A DNA stretch of 64,000 nt from Klebsormidium nitens (taxonomy: Eukaryota > Streptophyta > Klebsormidiophyceae > Klebsormidiales > Klebsormidiaceae), in NCBI GenBank assembly GCA_000708835.1, contig DF236975.1, positions 291,236 to 355,235 on the forward strand, in the 5' to 3' direction. The translations under genes and the position numbers were made by a program. Below are positions 49,739 to 62,900 of this stretch, piece after piece (positions within the stretch are counted from its first letter, which is position 1; each line of letters starts with the position of its first letter). The notes beneath the pieces are model-generated. The model saw only the letters and a program-made list of their open reading frames with translations, searched no databases and had not been told where the DNA came from.

Positions 49739-51078
49739 ATCATCCGTTCCTGTAGCATAACTCGGCTGTAGAGTAGAAGTTCGAAAGTCATACACACAAA
49801 GCACGCCGCACAAAGACTCTGAATCGACTTACAGACAGGCGATGATGAGCATTGTCGTGTTCGTCTATCTCAATCCACGACTGATCTGATAGGACTCAGT
49901 GAGCCGACGGCTGGACCCGCGTCCACTACTGTTCACACGCAAGCACGTTTTGGTGCAACGCGCTAACCGTCATAACCGCTGAGCACATGCATAGGAATCA
50001 ACATGCCAGGGCCGGGCCGGCTGATCCAGGCTGCGGGCCCAAAGCTTCACAACAGAATGATCGGTCTAGTAAGTGCAGCTTGCATGATCAGTCACCCCAA
50101 ATATCAGGCAGTAAATGCATGTCCGTCTATGTATACAATGGTCTGAAGACGTAGGGCCGCCCCGGCCAGGCACACTGTGCACGCCAGGTTCGCGATCATA
50201 GCCAAAAAAAATCCCAATGAGGCGGCGCCTATTAACTGGATCGACGACCGTAAATGAAACCCATATATCTATATCTAGCTTGGCACGTCATGGTCCTTGA
50301 TTCCTTGACGTACGTACGTCGGTCGTATGCCATGATGTGCATGAACCGTTCACGCAAATCGCTGCGATTGAACCGTCAAGTTTTGACCCAGATGCACGAA
50401 TTGTCGACTTAATTGGTACAATCGTTCTGGCTGCATATGAATATCTTAGCTGCATCCTGAAAAGTTCACCGGTGTTGAGCTGGAACTTTAATGACGGTTC
50501 GCACCGAGCAAGGCCGGGCTTTCTGCATGGCAATCGGCCTGCGCCTCCTTAATGTTGCAAATAATTACTTGAGGCAGCCGTAAGCGTCTCGCTTCTGTAG
50601 TGGGAACGAAAAGCCGCTTGAGTGCAATCAGTCCAGTCCTAGCCCTGCGGGCTTGAGTATCGAACTTTGTAAGCAACTCTGTACGCACACGCCGTCCAGT
50701 ATCTTTTTCAGTCCGCGGTCCTAGTTAGCCATTACGTCAGTATGCCGTTCAGTACGTTTGCACTGTCTGTCAACACTGGAGATTTCAAAAACCTCACCGT
50801 GCTGTTCCTTCTCTTAGCAGTATATAGCAGTCGGTAGCGGTTCCTGTAGATTGTTCAGAATCTGTTCGGTTTTCGCACACTCTAAAGACTATTTCTGTAC
50901 ACCACCTAACGTGATGATCGACCTGCTTTCGTTCGTTAATTGGCCGCCAATCTGGATCATCACCCCGGGGCCCTCGTATGTCGGACACACTCCATTTTGG
51001 AAGCCGGCGCAAACTGGCGCCTTCAGTTTGACGGGCTGGTGACACTAAATCGACATGATCGGAAACAACAGAATATGC
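49739..51078. other. Intergenic between convergent genes, no gene recognised
   Basis: Short frames only (up to 83 codons), with no motifs. The region has GC-rich and CATATG-type patches like those at 19.7 kb. Confidence 0.45.
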
Positions 51079-54000
51079 TCAGCACTGGCCAGCGGCACAG
51101 GCGCAACACTTCGGCGCAGCGTCCGTAGCGCAGCACTGGGGGGTGGCTCCCTCGCACGCAAACTCGGTCAGGCCATCGGCCGTGTAGCACCGGTTGGGGC
51201 GCAGAACCGGGTCGTAGCTCATGGGCGCCGCGGTCGCGCCCGCGGGCGAGGGTTTAGGGCTCGGCGAGGGCGACGCGCCGGGGGAGCGCGCGGGGCGGGG
51301 CGAGGGCGAGGGCGACCGGCTCACGGACGGAGAGGGGGACGGGGTCGCCGAGGGAAAGGGCCGGGGGGAAGGAGAAGCGGAGGGCTCGGGGGAAAGAACC
51401 GGGGGGATTGTGACAGCTGGCGTTGCGTCTGGGTTAGGGGTGGTTAAAAAAACCGGGGTCAGGTCGACCTGCTGGTTGCCGCCGAAGAGGCAGCACTTGG
51501 GGTCGGAGGCGCTGTTGTGGCAGCACGAGAGGCCGTCACGTGCCAGGCAGCAGAAGCGGCTACGTGGATACTGCGGCGTCTGACACGTGTTGTATTCGGA
51601 CGGGCAGAACCCCGGGTTTAAGGAGGAAGCGTCGGTAGGGATAACCAATCCCGGTTTGGTGCTTGGAGAAGTGCCAAGTGGAACAGGGCTTGGGACGGAA
51701 GTCCGAGTCGGAGTCGGGGAGGGGGTTGAGCTGGAAATACGGACAAGAAAAGTGGTGTCAAACACAACACTTCGTTTGCACTTCGAAGACAAGGTATTAG
51801 CCGGAGTTGGTGGCTTCGAGAATCTTATAACAGCGATGATGCCTTTGGACCATCAAAGGAACGGCCAGAGTACAAGAGGGCCTCCAGTTGCAGATGATTC
51901 TAGATCGAAGTAGGAATTTTCGCTTTCTGCTCTTACTTTCCGCCTCTCCTGGTTTAGGAAAATAACAAGAGCCTTGAGAGGACGGAGTCGGCACCTTGTC
52001 GGAGGGAAGAGCGTTGCTGCACAGATTTGCGCCGCTTGAGGCTCGGAGACGATCGGGCAGGCGACCGAGCACCCTAAGTAACCAAAAGGAGACGGGCCGA
52101 TCAGAGACGATGAGAAAATGTCGAGAGACTATGCACACGCTAGCGGACCTTTTGACTGGTTTCGTATTCACAACTGCATCCACACTTCGATTCACTTCGA
52201 GATGTTCTCTTAACTGCTAGGAGCACTTCGAGCAAAGTCAGTGCTCGTTTGTGAACAAGGTTTGTCTTTTGCGCCCATCCGAACTGTTTCGCTGGCGTTC
52301 GTGTCGAAGTTTTAAGAGCGATACTTTTCGTAGGGAGAGGCTGCTTACCGTCCGGCAGCACATTCAAACCGGAAGGCACCTGCATCACGTGGAACACGTG
52401 GCTCAGATTCGTCTCTACTCGCGAAACTTTTTGCATCCCTTCCCGCCGCTTCATTCAGTGCTGGGCAAAATCTGACTCTTTCTTTAAGTAACCTCGCTCT
52501 CTATAGCCATTTCAGAAGAAAGATAGAAGGGTGCTTTCTAGCAAGCTGAATCAGACTTCTCGCTGTCCGTACGGATGCTAGCTACAGCCTTCGAGTTGAG
52601 ACTCACGTTTGGTCCGCTGAATCCGCACGTGCCGATGTTGGCCCCGCTGAAACTCTGCTGCCCGTCCTGAAGTCAGAAGTAAACGCACTTTGATATTTTA
52701 ATGAATGAATTGCGAACCGTCAAAGCAGCCGAACCTGTCTCTTGTAAGCCAGCCTCAGAATCGCAAGAAGAGCCTCAAGAAAGTGGGCACTTATGACAAA
52801 TCTCATTCACCATTCTGCACGCCCATTTTCACATCAAGGAGCAGAACTACTAGAATTGGTTAAGCGAAGTCGGCGGGTTTGAATGCGAGTGTGGCTTTCA
52901 AGTTTGGCGCGGAAAGGCTTGCCTGGAGCGTCACGTTGCAGAACGCCGCTGGCTCTGTTCCCTTCGAGTAGTACATGAACGAGCCCTGTATGACAAAGCG
53001 TCCGAGGTTTTAGTGCGGAACAGGGGTGTCAGGATCGTTGTCCTGGATCAAGCGAGCGGGATCCCCTCATCACCGTTGCAAAGCAGCAACCTAGGATAAG
53101 AAGATGAAAGCTTTCCGCCTACACAAGCACGGAACGGCTGGGGTCCTCGCATCAGATTCCACAAGATCTAGTCACAAGGACAGCTCGGCAGCTTGAAAAC
53201 TGTGGAGCTGCAATCGGTAGCGCCTCGGGCAAAGTGAGAAAAGAAGACATTCTAGATCGGTGAGATCCTGAATTATGGAACTCACGTATAGGGGCCCATA
53301 AGACGCCGAGTTCTGGCCCACCGTACAGTCTTTGCAGGTCAGCGCCTTCCCCGTCAAGAAAATGGCGCCGCCCCCCTGCGGAATCCTGAGCATTTCAGTG
53401 GACGGCCCGAGTAGAAACAAGGACTCCAAGTTCAAAGGTAATTTTGGAAGTCTGTGAGCTTTTAGCAAGCGCGCCCAGATGACGTCGCCCGCCTGGGAAA
53501 AAGTGAGCATCTTTACGAGCGGCTCGCGTACTGGATGAACCTCCCAACTTCAAAACCCTTTTGAGCTCTCTGCAAAGGCTATCAATCGCTGCCGCCCATC
53601 TGAGGAGGAAAAGCGAATCTCAGAAGCCGGGTAAAGGATGGAAGGCCACAAATTCGATACTTTACGAGCCTTCAGTGAGTAGTCCCAAAAACGCCTCGTC
53701 CGACAGGAACGGAGATGTGCTTTAACGGCTGTGCAATCGCGTCAAATCGGCGAGTAAATGTTGCAAGGGGTCCAGAAAACCTTTCTTTCCTATAAGCCGG
53801 AAAGAAAATCAAGAGCCGAATCCGTTCCGGCTTGAATCGGTGTTGCAGATTGCCTTCCCTGACCAGAATCTTCAAAAGAAGACGAGTAAAAGAATGGAGA
53901 GATTTGAAAATTGATATCGCTCTACCTGGGCGCTGTTGCCCTGGAAGGAAACGCTTTCAAGGGCATGGGGTCCACCGTAGCTGTACAACGCCCCGCCGTA

Positions 54001-57000
54001 TTGCATCTGCGGAGAATTGTGTCTTCATTGGAAACGGAACATTCCCAGATGACGGGTTGTACTGCCGCAAATCTCCTGCAATTTGAATCTGGATAGGGCA
54101 TCCAATCACTATCGCTTTGATTGCTGGAGTCAAGGAAACGACGAAAGGATTTCAAGCAGCCTAGGCTCTGTTGTTAATCAAAAACAGAATGGTTATTTTT
54201 CAGGATATAATGCGGAACAAAATGAAAATAACGCACCGGCGCCGCGTTTCGGACGAAGCTGGTGCGGAGGAACGTGGCCGGGCCGCCCCCGCTGACTGCC
54301 ACTGCGCCTCCGGATGCAGTCTAAAGGACAAAAGAAGAGAAGATTTATCAGCCGCAAAAGGATCCAATCCGTACCGCCAGGGAGAATCCTAGATGTGTTA
54401 AGCATGGTACTGTAACGAACCTTGTCCCTGAATGACACGCAGTGCTTTTCTTTGAAGGAAGCGGCGCGGCGGAGGAATGCGAGCAGCCGCTTACCAGTGC
54501 CGTGTTGCCTGTGAATGACGTGTCGGTGACGTCGACGGCACCGAAGGTCGTGACCGCCCCGCCAGACCCCTGGAACAAGCGAGACGTGCACGTTTGATGT
54601 CTGCAACCATCTTCTCTTCGATCCGGAGAATGCACATCAACTCCGAATCTGATGTGAGAACTTTCCAGCGGAGTTGCCAAGAGAAAAACGTACCGCGATT
54701 CATAGCGGAAGGCGAAAAAGAACAAGAATGACGATCCGTGTAGATGCCGGGCTAAAGCAGAGAGCGTGAGCCGGTAAGATCAAAACACGCGAGAACCAAG
54801 GGACCTCATTTACATCGGGCTGAGCGGAGCGACAGATAAACCTTACCAGGGCTGCGTTGTTTGTGATAGTGCACCCTTGGATGCTGAGGCTTGTCCTCGA
54901 GTAGGCGTAAAGGGCCCCACCGGTTGCGTTCTGTAGAGAACAATAAATTGCAAGACTGTCAGGGCTTTCCAGTGCAGACCTTTTAGGAATGTGAAACTGC
55001 TGGAGCGACCCACTTCGTGCCCGGGTTACGCGGGCCTGCCATAGAGGCTGTGGATTTGTCTTCACGTGGCTGGCAATCTAGATCGCAACTTTACGAAAGA
55101 AAGCAAACCAAGCGCATCAATGTCGTGGCACACTTCGAAACTTGCCCCCGTTCACACAAGTAGTGACACGTAGATAGTGCTAAGTTGGGACGCTCAGAGT
55201 TGATCGAATTTCACCATGCCCGTTTTTCGAAAAGCATAAATAGCTTACTGCGAAGTTGCTCGTGAAAGTGCTGCCGCTGATGGAGACGCGGCCGCTGGGG
55301 GCGTAGATCGCACCGCCCACGTTGCTCTGCGGGACAAGTCAGGTGAGCTCGCTGCTTGACACGTGTACGGTGTAGCTCGTGGGAAGCGATGCAAGCTGAG
55401 AGTTGACACTGCGAAGGAAGCCTAATTGCCGGAGAATTGTAACAAACCTCTGCACTTCACATCACAAAACGTAACGCAGGGCACACAATAGTGTTCGCAA
55501 CGTATGTATCTTGCGGAGTGATTCTTGATACGGTTTTGACACTTCCATTCGTGGCTTCCGCTGTCGACGCAGAGTTTAAACCCCGTTTAAGTTCCACTTG
55601 TTCCTAGACTTAGTTATCAGTAAGATGCGGCAAGATTTGCAGCGGGGGCGCACCGCGTAGTTGTTCTGGAAGGTACTGGCGGACAGCATAAGGGCCCCGG
55701 CGGTCGAAATGGCGCCGCCGTTGGCGCCCGAGTTGTTAATGAACGTGCAGTTGCTGATGCACAGGTTGCCGGAGGAGCGGAGAGCTGTGCCCCGAGATTG
55801 CTGAAGAAGACGGGGGATGCTTTTAGAACGCTTTTTCATCTTTGCTTTCAGGGTCCCCTAGATTGTTGATTGAGGTGTGTTAAGCTCGGGTTGGGGAGCT
55901 AGCTCACATCTCCGTGAACCTGTATTCGGATTGTACTGATTTACTGAAAGAGTTAGATTTACAAGGAAGACTTAGCAAGCGATGCACTGCCGAGTGGTGG
56001 GGACGCCCTGCTTCTGACCCCCCGCTTCTCGCTTCGTAGAGCAAGAGGGACTTTGGCTCGTCACATTGCAGCTGGAGGAACCCCCTCTTCAAGGAGGAGT
56101 ACAACCGGAAAGCAGAGTTCACTAAGACAGATAATCTGGTTTTACACTCCAGGTTACATAACAATGCGCTGCAAAACTGCTGTGTACAGGGTGCCCTTTA
56201 ATGCCAAATATCGCCCAGGTTCGGATCCACTTAACGGTCGAGGAGACAAAGCTAGGGATTTTCTCTCACCGTAAATACGATGCTCTTGAACCCGTAAACC
56301 CCCGCGCCCAATTCGAAGAGCGGCGCCTGCGCCCAGCCATTCACCGTAGTGCACACTTTCTTATTTCCCGCCCATACGCAGGAGCCTCTAAAGGTGACCC
56401 CGACCGAGCCTGGAACTCTGACTGGGCCCCCAACCGAACAGTCGTACTCCACAGGATCGAGAGTGACCTCGCCCCCGCCGTTCTGGAGCTGCCACGTGGC
56501 AGCGGTCTGGATGGCCGCGCACGTGTGAGAGGTTTGTGAGAGGAACCTCCGGTTGGTGGGGTGGGCGCGCGAGGGGGTTGCGTCGTCCTGAAAGAAGGAA
56601 AAAGTCAAATGATATTCTTAACCATCATGCAGAAATTTCACTGCACTGAACAAAACGCGTGGGTCCCAGCTTGTTTCGCTGCCAACTGGAATCCGAGTTG
56701 AACGGACCGACGTGCAGCTATCACATCGTGACCTGTTATTGATCAGGTGATGCGTACACGAGTCTGGAAGCATTTTGGGCAGCGAGCCAGCGGTCTCTTC
56801 TCAACAAACAGAACTCGCTGCTACACCTGCGGTAGCTCTTGCGAGTGCAAAGAAATCAACTTTCTTGAGTCGACCATAAGGGTGCCAGTCGAAGCTCGCC
56901 CGCACTTCAATCATGCATCCATTCCTAACCTTTTCAGAGGGTTTATTGGATATGGAAGTTGAGTCCACACTAGAGAGAGCTGAAGACTAAGGGGTCTCGT

Positions 57001-57968
57001 ACCTGAGCCTGGTCAGGCAACTCGAAACTGCTGTCAACTCCAGGTATCCAGGATGCGACCAGTTCGTCTCCCTCCACACTGATTCCTGCAATAAGCAGCG
57101 AATCTCCTTCATCAGAAGTGCCGAGAACCGCGGTTTGTCCCTCGGGCTGAGGCCAACCGCCCAGTTGGGCGAGAATGTCCTCTTGGAAACTACCATTTTG
57201 AACAGCTACAGGGCCGACGGGGAGTCGTCTAGTGACCTGCTTTGATTGACATGAGTCTGAGGATTAAATTGGTTGTTGACGAAGCAAGCTCTTGTTGCTG
57301 TGCTTCAAAGAAGTGATACGAGAGGAGTTACGATCTCTTAAGTTCGAGGAGTTGGAACAAGGTCAGGATTCCCAGGTTTGGGATTCGAAGTGACGTCTCG
57401 CAGAGCAGTACGATCAAGGACGTCTCATACAAGCAAAGGCTTTGGACGAATACGAAAATTCCGGTCATCACCACATACATTCTAATCGAGCTTGCTGACT
57501 CCGTTCCTTGCATCTAGTCATGGTGTTGATTGATAAGTAGCATTTAAATCAAAGGCAGGTAAACAGTCCTTGATCGATTGCCTTGTCTTTAGTTGAGATC
57601 AGCTTGGAAATAGTTTTTGAGCCTTCTCCAGATGCGAGTGCATCGATCATTGCCTTTTTTCCTTAGAGCGTCTGTAATGACCCTGAAGCATGTCACTCCT
57701 TGAAAAAACTTGGTGCGCCGATTGCTATTTTTGACTTCGGATACTACTTTGGAGCCAAAGGTTCCCGTCCCTCTGTACCTAGGGGCAGCACTGGCAATGG
57801 CTCCAGTGGGTGGCTTGCGTCAGCAATGCCGTCAGCCCCGCTGGTGCTGACGCCATCCCAACCCAGATGCCCTTCTGCCGCTTCTCCATCTAATCCGGCG
57901 AATGCGCTCCGCCCAGAAACCAAATACACCAATACGTACAAGCAAGAAATGGCCGTCCTTGGCCCCAT
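51079..57968 (-). CDS. Secreted beta-helix protein with Pmp-like repeats and a Cys/Pro-rich C-terminus
   Basis: Supported minus-strand exons are 57779-57968, 57003-57256, 56270-56587, 55654-55800, 55249-55326, 54847-54930, 54495-54569, 54237-54320, 53926-54006, 53286-53375, 52923-52985, 52607-52666 and a terminal exon ending at 51079. After the first, phase-1 junction the resolved introns are phase 0. The N-terminus has a signal peptide (MGPRTAISCLYVLVYLVSG). Exon 3 starts a pectin-lyase-like helix (GGGEVTLDP). Seven exons each carry about one coil in the pattern GGAI/L/V, about 15 residues, F/I-x-x-N-x-A, as in chlamydial polymorphic membrane protein repeats. The C-terminus (from about 51730) has SPSPSP linkers and two Cys-rich blocks (FCCLARDGLSCC, CCATDAAPKCCACAAG). 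Exons between 52607 and 51730 are not settled; candidates are 52349-52379 and 51995-52041. A cell-wall location is inference. Confidence 0.78.
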
Positions 57969-59904
57969 AGTTGCTTGATACAATGGGGCGGCTCTAGCCT
58001 CCCTGCAGAAAGGCTTTACTGCATTGGAGAGGGGTTCCAATAAGGGGCTGTAACAGTGGTTTCTGCGTCCTTTTACAAACCTAAAGTACTGTAGCGCACT
58101 GACCCTTTCTATGTGTGGCAGATTGCGTGTTGCATGCAGCAATGCGGAGCCCTCAAGCCCTTCGCCACTAGGGAGAAGTACGGTTAGCCTTGCTGTCTTA
58201 GCGGCATTGCACAGAGACCCAGCGCTTATAGAAGCACAAAGGGGTTGTTAGTACCTATGCACACGCCTTTAGACGGCGAGCCTCACGGGTGGTGTCACGG
58301 CATTTAACTCTGTGGCAAGTCTGATACTCGGAAGACTAATTTCTTTGGGCGCCAGGACCGGAATATGCAACTTGTGACCTTCTGCCCATCTGTCGTAATG
58401 CTGGAGTCTGGGCTTTATCGTTTGACATGGCAGGCTGCATTGCATCCAGGAATAAGCTGATTGAACCACTGACGTCACAAAGTGTGTGGGTCTGAAGTCT
58501 GCTGCCGCTTCTGATCTAATCGATGACTGCCCATCTCACGTAAACGCAAGGAATGTCAAATCCCAAGAGCCTGAGTACTAGGAAAGGCGAGTCCGAAAAG
58601 CATCATGGCATGATTGTGCATCCTGCATTTGAATAAAGTGAACGATTGACAGACGGAAATGAGCGGGAGTGAGCTGGGTCCGTCGATGATCAACATAAGA
58701 TGCTGATCCAAGGTCATCTAAGACCATTTGGATGAGGCTCTTGATCGCCTCCGTTGACTGAATCTTGGAGAATCTGAAGGGACGCTAGACTAGCGCTAGC
58801 TGAACTAGGTACCTGCCGTGCACTATCCATATTATGCATATAACCATAAACTTTAATAGTACCTAATAAGGATCTTAGGTACTGAAAGTACTTGATTTCT
58901 CGGCCTAACCAAAACTAAAACCCTAAGGACAAAATGACATGCTCCGCACCCGAACCCACCCTAACCACCAAACTAAGCCCACCCGTACTCGTGTACCTTA
59001 AGTTCCTTATTATGTTATTACTATTAAAGTTTATCCCTATTCAAGATTCTAGAGAAGACTGCACAACAGGCTGCACAGTCCAGATACAAATAAGGATCGG
59101 TCACTACCTACGGTATGTAGAGGCTGGTCCCTTCCATTAAATTTGTGCAGCAGTGTGCCTACGATAGGTACATACGTCGCGTCGTCGCGTCGAAGTACGG
59201 TAAGTTATTAACCGTCGGTTGATCCGATTCCATTGATGGTCGATTGCGCGCGAAGTGGACACCGTCGATGAGCATCTGAGAAGGTAACGGACGGTCATTT
59301 CGGTGCGCTGCCACTTGAACTCGCGTGGGGCGCGCCGCACGCCTAAACCCTGAAACCTACTAAAAACCTAGGCGGCGCGCGGCGGCCGGCCACCCGACGC
59401 CGCCCACGGCCGGGCTGGCCGGGGCCATGCAAGGCATTGAACTTAGAACTGACTCGGCTAGCCGCGCCGCGGCCGAGCTTCAAGTTGACTCAACTTAATC
59501 AATCAAGCCGCCGCCGCCGGTCATGCGTCTGCAATTAGTGGACTCACGGTCGCGCGACAAATCTGACCACGTCTCACGTGCACACAGATCTCACAATTGC
59601 ATGGGCGATTGCCATGTATGCGTGAATATCCATGCATAACCTGCAAGGCCTGGCCGCACCGCACTTGAGGCCCGATGATCCAGTTTTGCAGATTGCGCAC
59701 ATCATGCCATTACTCGTTTGCAGCGCATTAGAATATCTGGACAGATCCATTTTGGTCTATGTGGGTTGATCGAGCTTAACGGGCCGCCACAATTCACTAT
59801 CTGAATCGTAAACGGTTGGATGATATGGCAAATAGCAAAAAAAAATTGCATTTGCAACCTGAAGTCGACCAGTCCATGTCTTAGTCGTCTCCTTGACAAA
59901 GATA
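57969..59904. other. Intergenic, contains an inverted-repeat element
   Basis: No gene is recognised. It contains the element at 58847-59033, a TGACGTCAC site near 58469 and a GC-rich patch of GGCGGCGCGC and CCGGCC motifs near 59330-59520. Confidence 0.45.
58847..59033. mobile_element. MITE-like inverted-repeat element sharing its core with the element at 41.6-41.8 kb
   Basis: The left arm begins TAAACTTTAATAGTA at 58847. The right arm ends at 59033 with its reverse complement. The arms share ATAATAAGGA and CTTA-GGTAC further in, over about 38 bases. The interior (58904-58987) carries GCTCCGCACCCG, ACCCACCCTAACCACC and AAACTAAGCCCACCCGTAC. These match the reverse complement of the 41683-41757 loop closely. 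Confidence 0.7.
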
Positions 59905-62900
59905 TCACCGCCGTCGTTTCCTTGGACCGCTGGTATACGTTGACCCTCCTCCAAGAAGAGCGCTTCCTACATTCCCTTGCGGCTTCCTATCATCTTGTCG
60001 CTCTATCGACTCTTCTTTGCTTTCCCTCCCTTTTCCTTTCTCCTCATCTTTGTCTGCTTGCCGTCCATTTTGCCCTCTCCCATTCACAGACGGCTTCACA
60101 TCTTCCTCCATCACAGTCGCCCCCCCGTCCCTGTCCATTCCCTCAACTTCCGTTCGCTCTCCTCGATCCTCCTCGCTTCGGCCACCAGAACCCCCCCGGT
60201 CCTGATTCCTTTCTTCTTCCTCTTCTTCTAGGTCGTCTTCTCCCCCGCTCGCTTCATTCCCCGTCGCCTCCCCCTCATCCGACTCGTCGGCAGCCGGCAT
60301 TATTGCCAAAGGCCTACCATCGCCTAGCTGGCTCTTGAGCTCTCGGATCTTGGCCTTTTTGGCGTTGAGCACGGCGGCAAACTGCATGGAACGTGAATGT
60401 GAAGGTCTGTCTCTGGAAGTGCTACCAGGCACGTGTGAAACCAGATTGAACGTACGCTTCTTCGAAGAACAAAAATGTTGCTCATCCGAGCGGACAAAGT
60501 TCCGACAGGGTTTCATCCGTAGGGCAGAGCAATGACATGTCAAGTTTCTTGATGATCGACAGAGTAAGTGGTACTTGTGCTGGAATGACGTAAACTCAGG
60601 TTCCTCTTGACTGAGGAGCAAAAAGCGGCAGCCAGCACTGGCTGGATCGACGTACAAATGCACTGCATCTCCCACTGATACGCAGACTCTTAGGGCTGCC
60701 GAACATCGCGTTTAGTCATCTGATCAAACAGCTGAAAAGCACTCTGAAATCACAGCCTACCTTTTGGTACAAGTCCGACTCGAGATGCGCTTTCTCTTCA
60801 GCGAAGCCCCGCGCCTGGTTGGCGCACTTGTCCGCCTCCTCCTTCATGTTCCGGAAGGCACGTGTCTTTCGAGACAGTTCCATCTGCGGAATGGTTTAGA
60901 AGGAGCTAAAGGATGGTCTTACGGGTAAGCGCGCATGACTGGGGATTATGGCTGGCTACCCCAGATCTGTCTTGATCTGTAAACCGTCACCCAGCTTTCA
61001 CAAAGTGCCGGGAGAGAACGTGAATTTGGACATCGGCTTTTCGCTGAAAACTCCCCAGCGGAGCAAGGAAGGCGCGACGTCGTGCTTGAGAAAGTGGTCT
61101 ATCTACGGACAGTTCGGTGCTCGAAGCTTGTTCGACGTCCTTACATTGCTTCCACTCGCAGTACTGAGAATCCTACCAAGCTGTCAGTGCTGCGACGAGA
61201 CTAGAGAAGACGCTCGAAACTTCGCCAAAAGGAGGTCGCCTCTCTAGAGGGTGTATTGGATAGGCACGATCAAAGTACTGACCGTCTCTGTCTCGCTTAA
61301 GAAGGTGGCAAACGTTGTGATTCACAATGCCACGCAAAAAGCAAGTGCCACCCGACCGGATCTGACGACGATTGGCACATTGCAACCCTCTGTTATGTAA
61401 GCGGACTAGCCGACCAGTCAGGGACTGGATGGCCAGCCGTGTCTCTTGTTCAAGGACGTCTTTTTCGTAGCAGATAGCAGGGCGTCGAAAAGAGACCAGT
61501 CTGCGGATATGATTCCCCTCTCCAAGCATCCACACATTCCCTGCCCCGAAGTACTGTCGTCATCTGACATGCAGTGGAAAGTCGCGAGAGAAAGCTTGGC
61601 GCACCTCTAGCTGCGCACGTTTCCTGTGCATGTAGTCCATCATCAAGCGCAGGACAGCCCCAGGGTCGTCCGTCTTCTCGAGATTGACCAGCCCACGCAG
61701 CGGGACCCCTTCTTCGCCTGCTTGCTTCATTTCCCAGGCCAGCTGCAGCAGACCAAAAAGAACATTGTGAGCTTGACTTGACGCCAAGTAGAATGTTGAG
61801 CTGGTCTCGGAATACCAGACTCTTTTAGTGAGCTAAGTGTAGCTTGGACGATCATGTCAAGAAGTCAGATCCATCTGAAGATCTGTCCAAAGCAGCAAGG
61901 AGCCAAAATTGAAGTCTTACACCCTGCGGATGATTACGAAATCTAGGGCAACTCTGAAAAGTTGTGTCAAGGTCAAAGTGACCGCGCCCTCTGGCACTAT
62001 CAAAAAGAAGAACCTCTCTTTCAGTCAAAAACTCTGACCTACAAGTCTGAGTACCAAGACTAGGCGCCTTCTTATCCACCTTTTGGAGAACCTTGTAATA
62101 ATTGACCTGGATTCCAGTCCTCCAGGGTGACAGCTTGTCAACGAGGACAGTTGCTCTTTGAACTATTATAGTTGCGAGCATGATACAAGTACGTACAGCG
62201 ACATATCACTCACACGGGATTCTGGACAGCCAAGGTATGATCCTGGAAGAAGGGAACAATGCTCCAAGGGCGAAAGCAGACCAGGAAAGGACGAACCACA
62301 AGCGTCCTCATCCACCCATAACTATGTTTCCTAGCCGATTAATACGTCTCCCCAATCTGTAACGATGAACCCTTCTCAGAGTTTTGATATCAAAACCTCT
62401 GCATCCAGCAGAGAGCGCATCTTCGTTTGACAATAACGATTGATGGGGGAACATCAAAACGCCCCTGCAATATGTTCACCTGTAAAGTTCTGGCATCCTT
62501 CTCGGTCACTTGGTACGACGCCTTTGCTTCCTCCTGCTGTTCCCTCAAATGTTCCACCGCAGCATCAACGTACTTCAGAGGAGTCCAGTCCCACCGGTTT
62601 GCCCTTTTCTCGACCTCATCAGCAGAGACTGCACAGGGAAAGAAGAGCAGCTTGATTCAGAGTTTGCAAAGGTGGTATAGATCACAACGTTCGTCCAAGC
62701 CCACTATTGTGCACCCTTTGACATGGCTCTGTAGCTGCTTGTATCAATAACAGTGATGGTCCAAGCAACCTGCTAGTGGTCGTAGCTAAAAGATCCAGGT
62801 GTCGTGATATGGTTGGGGCGGGGAGGCAGTTCAAACTCCAGAATGTGAAGGACTCACTGGCTGTCTTTGACTTAGCTATTACAATTGGGAATCACCGCTA

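Noticed and set aside
51797-52195. 132-codon minus-strand frame as a full coding exon of the beta-helix gene
   Set aside because: Most of it lacks the composition of its neighbours. Only a short part (51995-52041) has plausible splice borders, and its downstream phase does not clearly fit the terminal exon.
53286-53510. Extending the GGGAIF exon upstream to include the whole 112-codon frame
   Set aside because: All sister exons start a few residues before GGA in phase 0, and an acceptor CCGCAG sits exactly there. The upstream residues do not look like a beta-helix coil.
57328-57513. Hydrophobic minus-strand frame considered as the signal-peptide exon of the beta-helix gene
   Set aside because: No donor there fits the phase of the next exon. 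The frame starting at 57968 has a better signal peptide, a GTACAG donor at the expected place, and phase 1 matching the acceptor at 57257.
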